Source of the DNA: Corythucha ciliata
Lineage: Eukaryota; Arthropoda; Insecta; Hemiptera; Tingidae
Direction of reading: 5' to 3'
DNA length: 64,000 nucleotides
Assembly: GCA_038030265.1 (NCBI GenBank)
Contig: CM075937.1
Coordinates: 29,306,198-29,370,197, forward strand
Part shown: positions 20,991 through 31,959 of the stretch, in pieces
Layout of the letters: every line of letters begins with the position of its first letter
Numbering within the stretch: position 1 is the stretch's first letter
Translations under genes and position numbers: made by a program
Notes under the pieces: model-generated
The model's input: only the letters and a program-made list of their open reading frames with translations
The model's database searches: none
Told to the model about the DNA's origin: nothing

Positions 20991-22740
20991 ACTGTTTGCT
21001 GCCGGGTTTGTTTAAGCTGAACTTAATGGGAATCAAAGGCTATTTCAAAATGGAATCATCATACCGAATATAATGCTTCTGGAATCAACTGGTGATTTGT
21101 AGTGATTTTTTTACCATTTCAACCCCTATTTTCCCCCCCTCCACCTTGACCGATTTGGCCCAAATGCAATACCGACCGGGGCCTTATGACTACTGATTTT
21201 TGTGCCAAAGCGCGTTCCGCTAAATTAATTTCTACGAGAGTTATCGTGCTAACAAGGCCTCACACTTACTTCCACCCCGGGGACATCACCCCCTCCCCCT
21301 CGACTTTTTCAAAAAATTAAAATTGGAATCAAAGGCTACTTTAACATGGAGTATACGTACTGAATATGATGCTTCTAGAATCAACTGGTGACTTGTAGTG
21401 ATTTTTTGATCATTTCAAGCCGTATTTTTCCCCCCACCACCTTGACCGATTTGGCCCAAATGCAATACCGACCGGTGTCTTATGACTACTGATTTTTTTA
21501 GATAAAGCCATGTTCCCTAAATTAATTTGTACGAAAGTTATCGTGCTAACGTGACCACACACTTATTTCCACCCCGGGGGCACAACCCCCTCCCCCTTGA
21601 CTTTTTCAAAAAATTAAAATGGGAATCAAAGGCTAGTCTAACATGGAGTATACGTACCGAATATGATGCTTCTAGAATCAACTGGTGATTTTTAGTGATT
21701 TTTTGACCATTTCAAGCCCTATTTTCCCCCCCTCCACCTTGACCGATTTGGCCCAAATGCAATACCGACCGGTGTCTTATGACTACTGATTTTTGTGCCA
21801 AAGCGCGTTCCGCTAAATTAATTCTACGAGAGTTATCGTGCTAACAAGGCCTCACACTTACTTCCACCCCGGGGACATCACCCCCTCCCCCTCGACTTTT
21901 TCAAAAAATTAAAATTGGAATCAAAGGCTACTTTAACATGGAGTATACGTACTGAATATGATGCTTCTAGAATCAACTGGTGACTTGTAGTGATTTTTTG
22001 ATCATTTCAAGCCGTATTTTTCCCCCCACCACCTTGACCGATTTGGCCCAAATGCAATACCGACCGGTGTCTTATGACTACTGATTTTTTTAGATAAACC
22101 ATGTTCCCCTAAATTAATTTGTACGAAAGTTATCGTGCTAACGTGACCACACACTTATTTCCACCCCGGGGGCACAACCCCTTCCCCCTTGACTTTTTCA
22201 AAAAATTAAAATGGGAATCAAAGGCTAGTCTAACATGGAGTATACGTACCGAATATGATGCTTCTAGAATCAACTGGTGATTTTTAGTGATTTTTTTACC
22301 ATTTCAACCCCTATTTTTCCCCCCCTCCACCTTGACCGATTTGGCCCAAATGCAATACCGACCGGTGTCTTATGACTACTGATTTTTTAGATAAAGCGCG
22401 TTCTGCTAAATTAATTTCTACGAGAGTTATCGTGCTAACAAGACTACACACTTACTTCCACCTCGGGGGCACCACCCCCTCCCCCTTGACTTTTTCAAAA
22501 AATTAAAATGGGAATCAAAGGCTAGTCCAACATGGAGTATACGTACCGAATATAATGCTTCTAGAATCAACTGGTGATTTTTAGTGATTTTTTGACGACT
22601 TCAAGCCCGATTTTCCCCCCCTCCACCTTGACCGATTTGGCCCAAATGCAATACCGACCGGTGTCTTATGACTACTGATTTTTGTGCCAAAGCGCGTTCC
22701 GCTAAATTAACTTCTACGAGAGTTATCGTGCTAACAAGGA
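20990..22740 (+). repeat. Tandem array, six units of about 297 bp
   Basis: CTAAATTAATTTCTACGAGAG-type cores recur near 21212, 21511, 21808, 22105, 22400 and 22697. Each unit also has ATGATGCTTCTAGAATCAAC, CACCTTGACCGATTTGGCCC and TCTTATGACTACTGATTTT. Units alternate in detail (Y-rich variants at 21212 and 21808; GTACGAAAG variants at 21511 and 22105), suggesting growth by pairs. The inverse appears at 2896-3560. Confidence 0.85.
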
Positions 22741-22749
22741 AACGGCCAT

Positions 22750-22763
22750 AAAGATATATATAA

Positions 22764-22795
<32 letters not shown>

Positions 22796-22796
22796 G
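22750..22796. repeat. AT microsatellite
   Basis: TATATATA-type run; also present as ATATATATCTATATAT near 2837, so it belongs to the array family. Confidence 0.85.
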
Positions 22797-23109
22797 AATT
22801 CCGGAGACCACTGAATTCGTGTTCTAGAGGTTCTGAAACGTGAAAAAAACATGACATGACCCATGTTTGCCACCATCACGACGAGACCAATAGTGCATTT
22901 TTCAGAATGAAATGCACTAATACGTATTTTGTATTTAAAATACAAAGTATTTTAAATACTCAAGTATCTTGCCCACCCCTGTATGCTACTATTCCATTAA
23001 TTGGAAAAGGACATATACCAGAGAGATATAGAAAACAGGCGCGGATTCAGGATTTGCTTAAGGGAGAGGCTTGTGAATTTGTGTGCTTCGCTCTAATAAA
23101 AATGGCTTG

Positions 23110-23460
23110 ACAGTCATTAGCGGCCTAAAACTAGCTGTTTTCACCATAAAACGACTCCACTCGCGCCCATAAAGGACAAAAATGACGATTCACGCCTTCA
23201 AACAGGCTTAACTGACGATTCGCGCCGCCCTGAAAATGCCTGAGCAGATCATGAATTCATGATCCTCGACCTAAAAATGTTCAAATCGTCTATTCGCGCC
23301 CCAAAATGGCAAAACTGGCTCTACGCGCCCAAAAAAAATGGCGAAACTGATGGTTCGTGCTTTAAAAATTCCTTAACAGATTATTCCTGCGCGCTGAAAA
23401 TTTCAAAATCGACCATTCACGTGCTAAAAGTAGCCAAACTGACCATTTGCGCTAGAAATG
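23110..23460 (+). repeat. Degenerate ~40-bp tandem repeat
   Basis: Variants of AAAATGGCAAAACTGACCAT and TTCGCGCC recur about eight times. Not related by eye to the 18-kb satellite. Confidence 0.65.
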
Positions 23461-23703
23461 ACAAATTGTAGAAGTTTATAATATGAGAATGAGGCGAAAG
23501 GATGTAAGACGAACAAGCAAATTTGAACAATTAATAAATGACCATGTGAATGAGAGAGGGTGTAAAGGTTTAGTTCGTAGATAAATTTAAAGATATTTAA
23601 TTCGGAGAACTTTCTGCAAATGAAAGAGATTAGATAAACAATTTTTAAAAAATAATTAAGAATTAACTATTAGAAGAATTAACTAATTAAGAATTAACTT
23701 CCT

Positions 23704-24051
23704 TTGGTTGGTTTTTATTCAAGACCGGGAGGGAACAAGTGTTTTGAGAAATCTGAAGACGTTTGTGAAATCGACGGGGACGGACGTGATGTTTTCTGCG
23801 TTGTAGAAGTAAACGAGAGCGGAGATGGCGATCTCCGCGTTGCAGAAGGAAACGAGAGCTGTGGGGACGATCTCCGTGTTGTAGGGAGAAACGAGGGTGG
23901 TGGTGACGATCTCCGCGTTGTAGGGAAAAACGAGGGTGGTGGTGACGATCTCCGCGTTGTACGGAGAAACGAGGGCGGTGGCGACGATCTCCGCGTTGTA
24001 CGGAGAAACGAGGGCGGTGGCGACGATCTCCGCGTTGTAGTGTGGAATTAG
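23704..24051 (+). repeat. 39-bp minisatellite in an open frame
   Basis: About six copies of a 39-bp unit encode 13 residues of the type RRNEGGGDDLRVV; the frame stays open for 115 codons. The unit length is a multiple of three, which by itself keeps the frame open. No signal peptide or known domain; I do not call it a gene. Confidence 0.7.
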
Positions 24052-24640
24052 AAGTTATTCGCCGTTATAATCAAGATGACGAGGTTGGAGGTGACGGTCT
24101 CCTCAAAATAGCGACAATTCAAAAGTAGCCAGAGATGACGGACTCCGAGCTCCCTAACTGTCACCAGAATAATTCCACAAAAAAAATGCTTCCTCCCCTT
24201 TTCTTTTTTTCTCAGATGATTCTCCTTATTTTCCTCTTCTTCTTTCAACTTCAACTTTGAAGCCACTGATTTATTACAAGGGGAGTACATAAAATAATTT
24301 TCAGGGGGGTAAAAAATTTCAACACAAATACAGACTGTTCTGAAATGCCTGGCTGATGAATCGGATTTAGGGTGTCACGTTTCAATTTTCGTGGTCAATC
24401 GATTAGGTTTTTGGAGAGGGAGGGGGTAAAAGCTCGACGTTCATGAATAAGTCGACTGGAACTGGTAAATCCCATTTTCGTGCGCTCAATCAACAGTTTT
24501 ACAGCTAAATAGCCAGTTTCGTATCCCTGGAGGTAGTGGGGAGGAGGACGTTTGCGAATGACCGCGCAGTCATGCAGCTGAACAACCATAGTTGGTGGCG
24601 TGAAATTACAAGTTTTGGAGCTGGATAAACTGTTTCAGGG

Positions 24641-24800
24641 AATTTATCGATTTCCTCGTCACTCCCGGAGCAAAAATTGAGACCCGGGACTCGAACGTCC
24701 ATCAAGCGCTGCCCCGAAGAAGGGGCTGGAGCCCCCTGAGCCCCTCCATAGATTCGCGTGCCTGCGATAGGAAGCAAAGGTATTGAAGTAAACGTGAGAT
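24641..24800 (-). repeat. Dispersed 155-bp repeat, possible SINE, copy 1
   Basis: Practically identical to 25659-25818. On the minus strand it contains CGTTCGAGTCCCGGGT, close to a pol III B-box, but no convincing A-box is seen 35-50 bp upstream. It ends at GTGAGATGG in both copies. Confidence 0.6.
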
Positions 24801-25658
24801 GGTTTGTATCCATAAAAACTGTGCGAGGGACAGCAGCTATTAATGATTGCCATACCAAAATTGTTCATGGACGTAAGGACTTTTCAATGATAACTTTTTT
24901 TTATCGTAGCTTGTTCGTAGCATGATTGTAGCGATGTTCTGCAAGCTCTCCGAATACCCCTCAAAACAAAAATAGTTTTTTTTTTTTTTTTTCTCATGGA
25001 AGTGACATTTTTCCCCCCTATGAAGAGGAAATATTTTAGCTCCGCATTTTCTTCGAAAGTCAATAGATATAGATCTTTATTCAAACAAGCAGCAGTGGAT
25101 CCCTGCACATTTTTTCTCGAGATCGGTAAAGATGTGGAGGAAGTATAGAGGAAATAAATACGTAGCATTTCCATGTTGCCAATGTAATAAAAAGAGTGGA
25201 CTTCCGTGTTTAAAATTTTCGGCTAGACCTTGCTTACTAGAGAAAGAGTAAAAATTCCACTTCTTCAAAAATGTGCGCAACCAGGTCAAGCGCCATTGTT
25301 CCCGCGAAACATTTTTTTCTCTTTCAAGCTTTATTTTTGCAGAATTAAAATTATTATTATTATTAATTATTAATTTTTATACATTTTCAGATTTTTACAA
25401 CGGTAACGTAGAACGTGGACTTAGTGGTATACTCCACTCAAAATTTTAATTTACTGTAAGTACTTTATTTTAGTTCACTTAATTTCTAAGCATTTTAAAT
25501 CTTCAGTTTGAGTACCGCCCTCACTACTGATTTGCATTTGACACGATGTTGTTAATTAACATTGTGGGGCACACTTCGCAGAGTTTGGCTAGTTATTTTT
25601 TACGCTGATATGCTAAATTATGACACATTAAAAGTAGATTAGAGGCTTGTATAGTAAA

Positions 25659-25818
25659 CTTATCGATTTCCTCGTCACTCCCGGAGCAAAAATTGAGACC
25701 CGGGACTCGAACGTCCATCAAGCGCTGCCCCGAAGAAGGGGCTGGAGCCCCCTGAGCCCCTCCATAGATTCGCGTGCCTGCGATAGGAAGCAAAGGTATT
25801 GAAGTAAACGTGAGATGG
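25659..25818 (-). repeat. Dispersed 155-bp repeat, possible SINE, copy 2
   Basis: Direct repeat of 24641-24800, about 1,018 bp apart. Sequence outside the 155 bp differs, so this is a mobile or gene-conversion unit rather than a simple tandem duplication. Confidence 0.6.
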
Positions 25819-25830
25819 AATAGCTGCTGG

Positions 25831-25899
25831 GTTTTGTAAACTTTATGACAAAGCGTGGAAGAAATTTCAAGCAAACAAATTGGGCTGACAGTCTGGAAA
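25831..25899 (+). repeat. 69-bp direct repeat, copy 1
   Basis: GGTTTTGTAAACTTTATGAC through GGGCTGACAGTCTGGAAA recurs exactly at 26349-26418, 517 bp downstream. Both neighbourhoods differ. Confidence 0.85.
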
Positions 25900-26348
25900 C
25901 CTGGAAGTCTGGAATCTGATGAACCTAAATGATTATCATGAAAAAAGCAAGCGGTAAAGAATTTTGTTGAGTGCGGCCCCGAGAAAATGAAATACGAACG
26001 AACATCGTTAATTTATTATAAAAATAATCAATTATTTGGGTCGAATACTTCCAGTATCTGTACAGTAAAAGGGTACGAAAGTATGATTCGTGTCACCTCG
26101 TGTTTTGTAAGGCTACTCCCCGACGTGAAGGGAATTTGACTCTTCACCCCCTCACCACCTTAACACTTTATCACCGCATCCACTCGTCATCATCACTGCT
26201 TTTCACTCGCTCCAAGCCAGACCTTTTTGACTAAAGTTACTGTGTAACAACTCCCCCAAAGCCTGTCATTAATCAACACGACTTGTCAACTTCTTCGAAT
26301 TAACTCTCACTCTCGCGAAGTGAAAAGGGCTCTTTCGAGCGCGTGAAT

Positions 26349-26418
26349 CGGTTTTGTAAACTTTATGACAAAGCGTGGAAGAAATTTCAAGCAAACAAAT
26401 TGGGCTGACAGTCTGGAA
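26349..26418 (+). repeat. 69-bp direct repeat, copy 2
   Basis: Identical to 25831-25899 as far as read by eye. The identity implies a recent duplication. Confidence 0.85.
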
Positions 26419-26657
26419 ATGGAATTGACTCGAAGGGCGTGAAAATAATTATGACAATATTATAATAATAATAGGAGTGTACTACGTTTTTATCAGATAT
26501 AGGCGTGGGCATTAATGAATGCACTGTATCTGCACAGAAGTCGGCCGGCAAACTATCTGTACCTACAAGCACTCAGGGCATCCGAAAATGTCAGTGAACC
26601 GAATATATATATTATTTCTACATATATTATATATATTATTTTTTTCAAAATAAGGGT

Positions 26658-26800
26658 TAAAGGCCCGTTCACAAGCTGTATGTTTGCGTTGTGTGGAGTC
26701 TATGCAACCAAACAAATTTATTCCCTCGAAAAATGAAGCATCTTGATAGGTTGCGTAGACACCACACAACGAAAACATAGAGCTTGTGAACGGGCCTTAA
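26658..26800. mobile_element. MITE family M1 (AGGCCCGTTCACAAGC), copy a
   Basis: A near-palindrome: AGGCCCGTTCACAAGCTGTA ... AGCTTGTGAACGGGCCTTAA, with GTTGTGTGGAGTCTATGCAA and its inverse inside. TTAA lies at both edges (GGTTAA before, CTTAA after), hinting at a piggyBac-type target. Further copies: 30411, 54035, 54835, 56010, 62041. Confidence 0.85.
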
Positions 26801-27084
26801 AGCTTGAAGGAAACAGGTGTGCGTGACTTACGTAAATTGTGTGAAGGTGGACTTTGAAAGATTTTGATAAGAAAAAAAAAGCAACGGTCAGGAGGGGGGG
26901 TCGAGGAACCATATGGTTCAAATCATCGATGATAGTAGCGAGGTATCGAAGATCACATCGCAGTGAGGGTGCTTCACTATGAACAGTCCCATACAATTAT
27001 TGATGTTTGTTCTTCATCGATGTTTCATCGGGGCATCGCTCATCGAGGTATCGCAGTGAAGGTGATTCACTATGAACGCACCCT

Positions 27085-27273
27085 TAGACAACTTATCCAA
27101 GATTTACACACCTATCATCACCTCAGATACACCGTAAAAAACCTTCAAAATAAAAAACCACATGTCAGTAGAAACAAAAGCCAAACAAAAAGAAGACGCC
27201 TGAGGACGTCGAGGATCCCTCGATGAAACGTCGCTGAAAACAAAAACGCCGGCAGGATCGGTCGAAAAAATTG

Positions 27274-27313
<40 letters not shown>
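27085..27313 (+). mobile_element. PLE family P1, 3' UTR copy with poly-A
   Basis: Matches the inverse of 11990-12175, including the last codons of the GIY-YIG tail (ATTTACACACCTATCATCAC), the hammerhead core and the end GGCAGGATCGGTCGAAAAAA. A run of about 40 A starts at 27274. Severely 5'-truncated. Confidence 0.75.
27195..27236 (+). ncRNA. Hammerhead ribozyme signature of PLE family P1, copy 2
   Basis: CTGAGGA at 27200-27206, stem GTCGAGG/CCTCGAT around loop ATC, GAAAC at 27225-27229 and GTC at 27230-27232, with palindromic ACGT as helix III. Helix I pairing is short. Confidence 0.6.
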
Positions 27314-27314
<1 letters not shown>

Positions 27315-27319
27315 AAGCG

Positions 27320-28006
27320 TAATTTACCGATCAACTTGAGGAGTTTGAATGAGGCCTTATACGTGGGGCGTACGACCAGAAAAGTTGTGCTTCAGATTTA
27401 ACGAGCATCTGAGGTTGTGGAATTTCCAAGTTCTGCAGCCACATTCATTATCGTGTGGGCAAAACGCCGGCCACCAAGGAGAAGAGTTAATGGTGGAGGG
27501 ACGGAACCGAGTAATTGATGCGTTGTAGGGCCTGTTTATCAGCGAGTCTGAGGAGCTCAGTATAAACATCCACTGCATTAACGAGAGAGGTAAAGCAGTA
27601 AATAGTCACTTCTAAGTTCTACCGCTCCTCCTCACTGCCAGTGGGAAACCGCCGTTTTTTCGTTTTTGATCAAGGGAATTTAGTAGGTATACCTTTGAAA
27701 TCTGGCCCGTGTAATCCAATTGAGATACTCACAATAATATTTTGTAATTGCAAGTACCTGAAGTTGCTAACTCAAAAATTTATTACATCATTTACTACAC
27801 CTAGCGATATCCTGCTTTTCTTCCTAAGTCGGCGTTTATGTTATTTATAGAGTTTTACAGTTATGTACTGGAAGGTTTGAAAAATCGTGTAAGCTGAATA
27901 TTCTGTCACATACGCCGTGATTATTTTTGTGTAAATGGGAAAGATTTTGATTTCTTTTTTAAATAAACAAATTAGTGCATGATTGCTATATTTATTGATT
28001 TTAAAG
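27320..28006. other. Gene-free stretch
   Basis: AT-rich sequence. The frames at 27357-27578 (-) and 27641-27850 (+) show no known domain. Confidence 0.4.
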
Positions 28007-28189
28007 GGGTCCATAGACGTACAATATTATTGCACAAACTATTTTGCGCAATATTTTGTTTCCAGATGTTTACAGAGTAAAAATGAATTGTACATTATAT
28101 TGTGCAACCCATCAATACAACCCACAAACGTTCAATTTTATTGTACAACCCCTAGTTTGCGCAATATTTATTGTACGTGTATGGGCCGC
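28007..28189. mobile_element. MITE, CCATAGACGTACAATA termini
   Basis: Left CCATAGACGTACAATATT and right AATATTTATTGTACGTGTAT form inverted ends; TTGCGCAATATTTTG occurs inside. Better-preserved sister of 9357-9530. Confidence 0.8.
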
Positions 28190-28410
28190 TTAACGTTAAT
28201 TTCATTGTTTATCCGTAGGTACACAATAAACATTTTTGCAATTAGGATGATATTAATGATCTCGGTAACATTGTAGTGATAATTATAAGCATAGCGAGGT
28301 ATAACAGACGTGAAAACATTATTATCTTTAAAATGGCTAGACGGGTGTTCCGACAGTGTTTTAGTGAAATACATTTTTTATTACTTATTTAGTGAATGTT
28401 GAAATCAACT

Positions 28411-28555
28411 TTAGGTAATTAAATGTTTTTTTGAGTTGAAAAATGCATTTTAATGCACTTGATAATGAGTGCATACCCCGAAACTAGTCGGCAAAATGGA
28501 ATTACAATGATAATGAGATAACCTTTCAACTCAAAAAATCATTTAATTGCCTAAT
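28411..28555. mobile_element. PLE foldback, family P2, copy c (short)
   Basis: Arms TTAGGTAATTAAATG... and ...CATTTAATTGCCTAA, each followed by a TTGAGTTGAAA word, enclose a single hammerhead-like segment CTTGATAAT ... CCCCGAAACTAGTCGGC (28455-28494). It lacks the second inverted half of copies a and b. Confidence 0.65.
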
Positions 28556-28559
28556 TTTA

Positions 28560-30410
28560 GTGAAACGTGCAAATAACTCAGGCATTGATGGTGATAATAC
28601 AATTGTCCTGAGGAAATTACAGATGACTGCTAAATTCAAATTATCTAAAAGTAAGAAAGTTTCCCATTGTTCTAAAAAATATTTTGCCAAGTGCCAGCAG
28701 GACAGAAAGACAATTGTAGGCAAGAATGTTGCTACTCAATTACTCGAACTTTCGGGTAGTTCTATTGAAAGGAACAACTACGTTTTAGGGAATTCAATAC
28801 AGTTCAACTACTTTGTAGAGGCCTGAATATTTCACGTTCAATTTCGAAGAGACTTCAAAATATATGGTCTGTTGCTCTTCTGCCTTTGATAGCTATTCTT
28901 TACCCCCTTGAACGCCTGTCCATCCCTTCGAAATGAAGCGGAACATTTTCTATGCCTCTAAAGAGAGAAATTTAAACTCCACGAGTTTGAAATCACCTAG
29001 TTTTCCAAACCCAATCATTCGGGTAGTGGCCCATGAAGATAATTACGTTTTTACTTCGACACAAACATGCATTTGTGTTATGGATCGCAACCGCCTCCCC
29101 GTCCGCGTTCCACTCAGCACTTTTTCCTCCATCCCTCATCATTTGAAAAGATAAATAGTCGGTGGCAAGAACTTGCCTCATTAGAGTATTTGTGCCTCGC
29201 ATACCTAAACCCCTTTTTTAAATACATGCAAAACATCTAGAGATGCTGTTTTCGACGGAAATTAAAAAGAAACAAGTTTTTTCCAGCACGATGTCAATTT
29301 AATAATCACTGTTGATAACTGAAGAAAACATGGAAGTAAAATGGTAGAACTGCATTTAATCGACTCAATGCATGGTGATTAAACTCTTCTATAGGTGACT
29401 CAGATCCCCTCTCGCCTGTTCAGCATGCTGGTGGGGTGGAGACTGAAGTCACCGACAGTCCTTTATCCACGAATGCTTTCCCTAGAGCAACGTTACCAGT
29501 TAATTTTAAAAATGACGGTTATAAATGCTCTAAAATCACAGTCCAAGAACAATTATTAACGTAATGGGGCCAGTGAAAAAGCAGCTCGGATTACGCGTGA
29601 CGTAGATGGAGGACAGGAATGGCCGAAGATCTGCGGATCCTATATAAATTTTAGTCACCTTGAGTGTTCCTTATAAATAAAATATTAGTTTATGAAAACA
29701 AGGACATATTCTATCAAATCCAGTATAATTCAAACGTATGTATCGAGCTCAGAACCTTGGCTAACCTTGTCTTATCATTAGATGCACGTATTTTTTCTCG
29801 TTATTGTCACCTCTTTGATTATATTATAATAAAGTTTGTTAACTTTTGTACTGTGCTTTTTTACAGATATTATCCAAAATTGTTCTTATTATTCCCTAAG
29901 AAACTTCTATTTCATCGCTTTCAAGGCCTCTTGGGCTTCTCCACAGTATTCCAACCTCCATTCACGCATAATTTTATCCAACCCAAAAAGGAAGCTGGGA
30001 TGATGAGTTCACACGGTTGTATAGTTGCCATAATAGAAGAAGCAGTCACATTAATAAATATATAGTGTGGAGCCAGAAAAAGAAAAAGCTAACGATTGCT
30101 GTTCTTTCTTTGTTATTGTTAGTGCTGATGAGGGGCTACGGTCAGAGCCTGCGCCAGAAATTAATAAATTAAAAACTGTAAAAATGTTGTTGATAGTTAA
30201 TGGGGCGGACTGGAGTATCGTGGTACACGTGGGTGGGGGGGGTGCCCTGGTTAAGGGGGCGCCGCGCCGTGTACTTTCAAATATTTTTTTGTTGAATTTG
30301 ATATTCACGAATGAGATCAATGGAAATTTATCTATTTATTAGCCCTATTAAGCGACACGATATCTATTGGCTTAACTGAGAATTACCGAGGCTATGGCCT
30401 TTTTTTTTTT
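28560..30410. other. Gene-free stretch
   Basis: Open frames at 28560-28826, 28933-29154 and 29664-30065 (+) show no recognised domain. A CAGTTAATGGGGCGG region and G-runs occur near 30235. A host exon cannot be excluded but nothing supports one. Confidence 0.4.
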
Positions 30411-30550
30411 AGGCCCCGTTGACAAGCCATATGCAACGCGTCTGTGTAGTCTATGCAACCTATCAAAATGCTTCATTTTTCGAGGTAATAAATTTGTTTG
30501 GTTGCATAGACTCCACAAACGCATAGCACAGAGCTTGTGAACGGGGTCTT
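30411..30550. mobile_element. MITE family M1, copy b
   Basis: AGGCCCCGTTGACAAGCC to AGCTTGTGAACGGGGTCTT, with the same core AAATTTGTTTGGTTGCATAG. Inverse orientation of the core relative to copy a. Confidence 0.85.
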
Positions 30551-30928
30551 ATTATAGCGACACGAATTACACCGCACACGTACACACGCAGCGATTGAAG
30601 TGAGGCTCGTCTTTAAAGTGAAAGCGAGGATTGTCTTCATTTTCTGATAAACCCGCAACAGTCGCGCTCAATTGATAGCATCAACCGCCAATAACCAACG
30701 CTACGTAGTTGCTATTTGTTATAGCATGTAAGGTTACTTTGAAAACTTACCAGCTGTATTACTAATCCACAAATGCCATTTTATAGCCAGTTGAAAACTA
30801 TTCAAGTTCTCAGCCTCCCGCCAGTTTGGTTGTCGAATGCATGCATCTAGAGGCAACAATCGAAAATGCTGGATTCTACTTTTTAGTAGGTTTCACTATT
30901 CACTTCCTTGCGTACGCTTCAACTTGTC

Positions 30929-31454
30929 ACTGATATGATATTATAATAACGATTTTTTTCTATTCCAAAAACGGATATTTGTTTTTATTACACTAATTCC
31001 ACTATTTATAAAAAATTGATGATGGCCTGAGAGGGGCTCCACCCCCTCCCCCCCTGGGCCAGTCCACAAACAATATGAATTCATTAGGAGTTCTCTAATA
31101 ATCAGCCGGTGAACCTGTGAAGGAGTATTTCCATGGAGGTAGGATCAAGTGGAGGGAGTGAAACGCATTTTTCGTGAAGCCAGTCGCCATTGCTACACAC
31201 CATCTGTTATCAGGCCTCACCCAACAAAAACATTGACGATTTGATACTTGATCAGTGAAAAAGTGATAAATTCCCCCTCCCGTCCTCTCTAGGTGAATGA
31301 TAACAGTGAGTGTGTAATGGCCAACAATAATCCCCCTCTCAGGCGCCCCTCTCAGGCCATCGTCAATTTTTTTATAAATAGTGGAATTAGTGTAACAAAA
31401 ACAAATATCCGTTTTTGGAATAGAAAAAAATCGTTATTATAATATCATATCAGT
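30929..31454. mobile_element. 526-bp element with ~105-bp inverted ends
   Basis: ACTGATATGATATTATAATA ... with ATTCCAAAAACGGATATTTG and GATGGCCTGAGAGGGGC on the left reappear inverted at 31345-31454 almost without change. The middle 310 bp is unique and non-coding. Long, nearly identical arms suggest a recent foldback-type element. Confidence 0.85.
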
Positions 31455-31959
31455 ACATATGGTAACAAAGATGACGTGTGGATGGTGGGGTGGGGGCTCC
31501 AGAGCTGAATTTCATGTAAATGGAAAACGCCATTAATTTCAACGTTCTGAAAGTTTGTATGTTTTATGAGCTGAAATTTAGGTCTATTGTAAGCAATTGA
31601 TCCACAGACGGTGATAGTTTCTTCCGGTTTTAAGTCACAGAGGCAGAACAGAATGTGTATTCCCCACATTGCTCGGCCAAGAAGTTTTGTTCCTATGTCA
31701 CTTGGAAAATGAATTTTGACTAGAGAACCATCAAAACGTGTTCCTTTTATTCCATAATACACAATTGTCGTTTATTCGACGGATCCAAAAAGAATTGAAA
31801 TGCCGGTGTACTACGAGTTTGTTGGGTGCTACTCGAGAGCTGGCAAGGACCGTGTATCGTTCTTCAGATCCTTCCAAGCATTAGGGTGAGGTAATCTTCT
31901 TCAGCGCTATAGCACGTGAACATTCTACGTTAAGCATTTCCTAACGCTCGTTCCACACA

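Larger units (their letters stand above)
12968..22981. mobile_element. Possible 10-kb composite with hAT-like termini
   Basis: The left end is CAGGGGTGGGCAA (12968) and the right end is its exact inverse TTGCCCACCCCTG (to 22981). Both are followed inward by GTATTTTAAATAC-type words, and both are flanked directly by TATGCT (12962-12967, 22982-22987). The termini resemble a common insect hAT/MITE class, although hAT elements normally give 8 bp. An internal copy of the AT-rich subterminal part lies at 20700-20860, so this may instead be two nested elements. No hAT transposase was seen. Confidence 0.45.

Noticed and set aside
22601..22945. 114-residue frame with YIYIYI run
   Set aside because: Lies across the AT microsatellite and tandem array; no domain.
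24641..24800. tRNA or tRNA-derived SINE
   Set aside because: A B-box-like CGTTCGAGTCCC exists but no A-box or cloverleaf could be drawn; kept only as a dispersed repeat.
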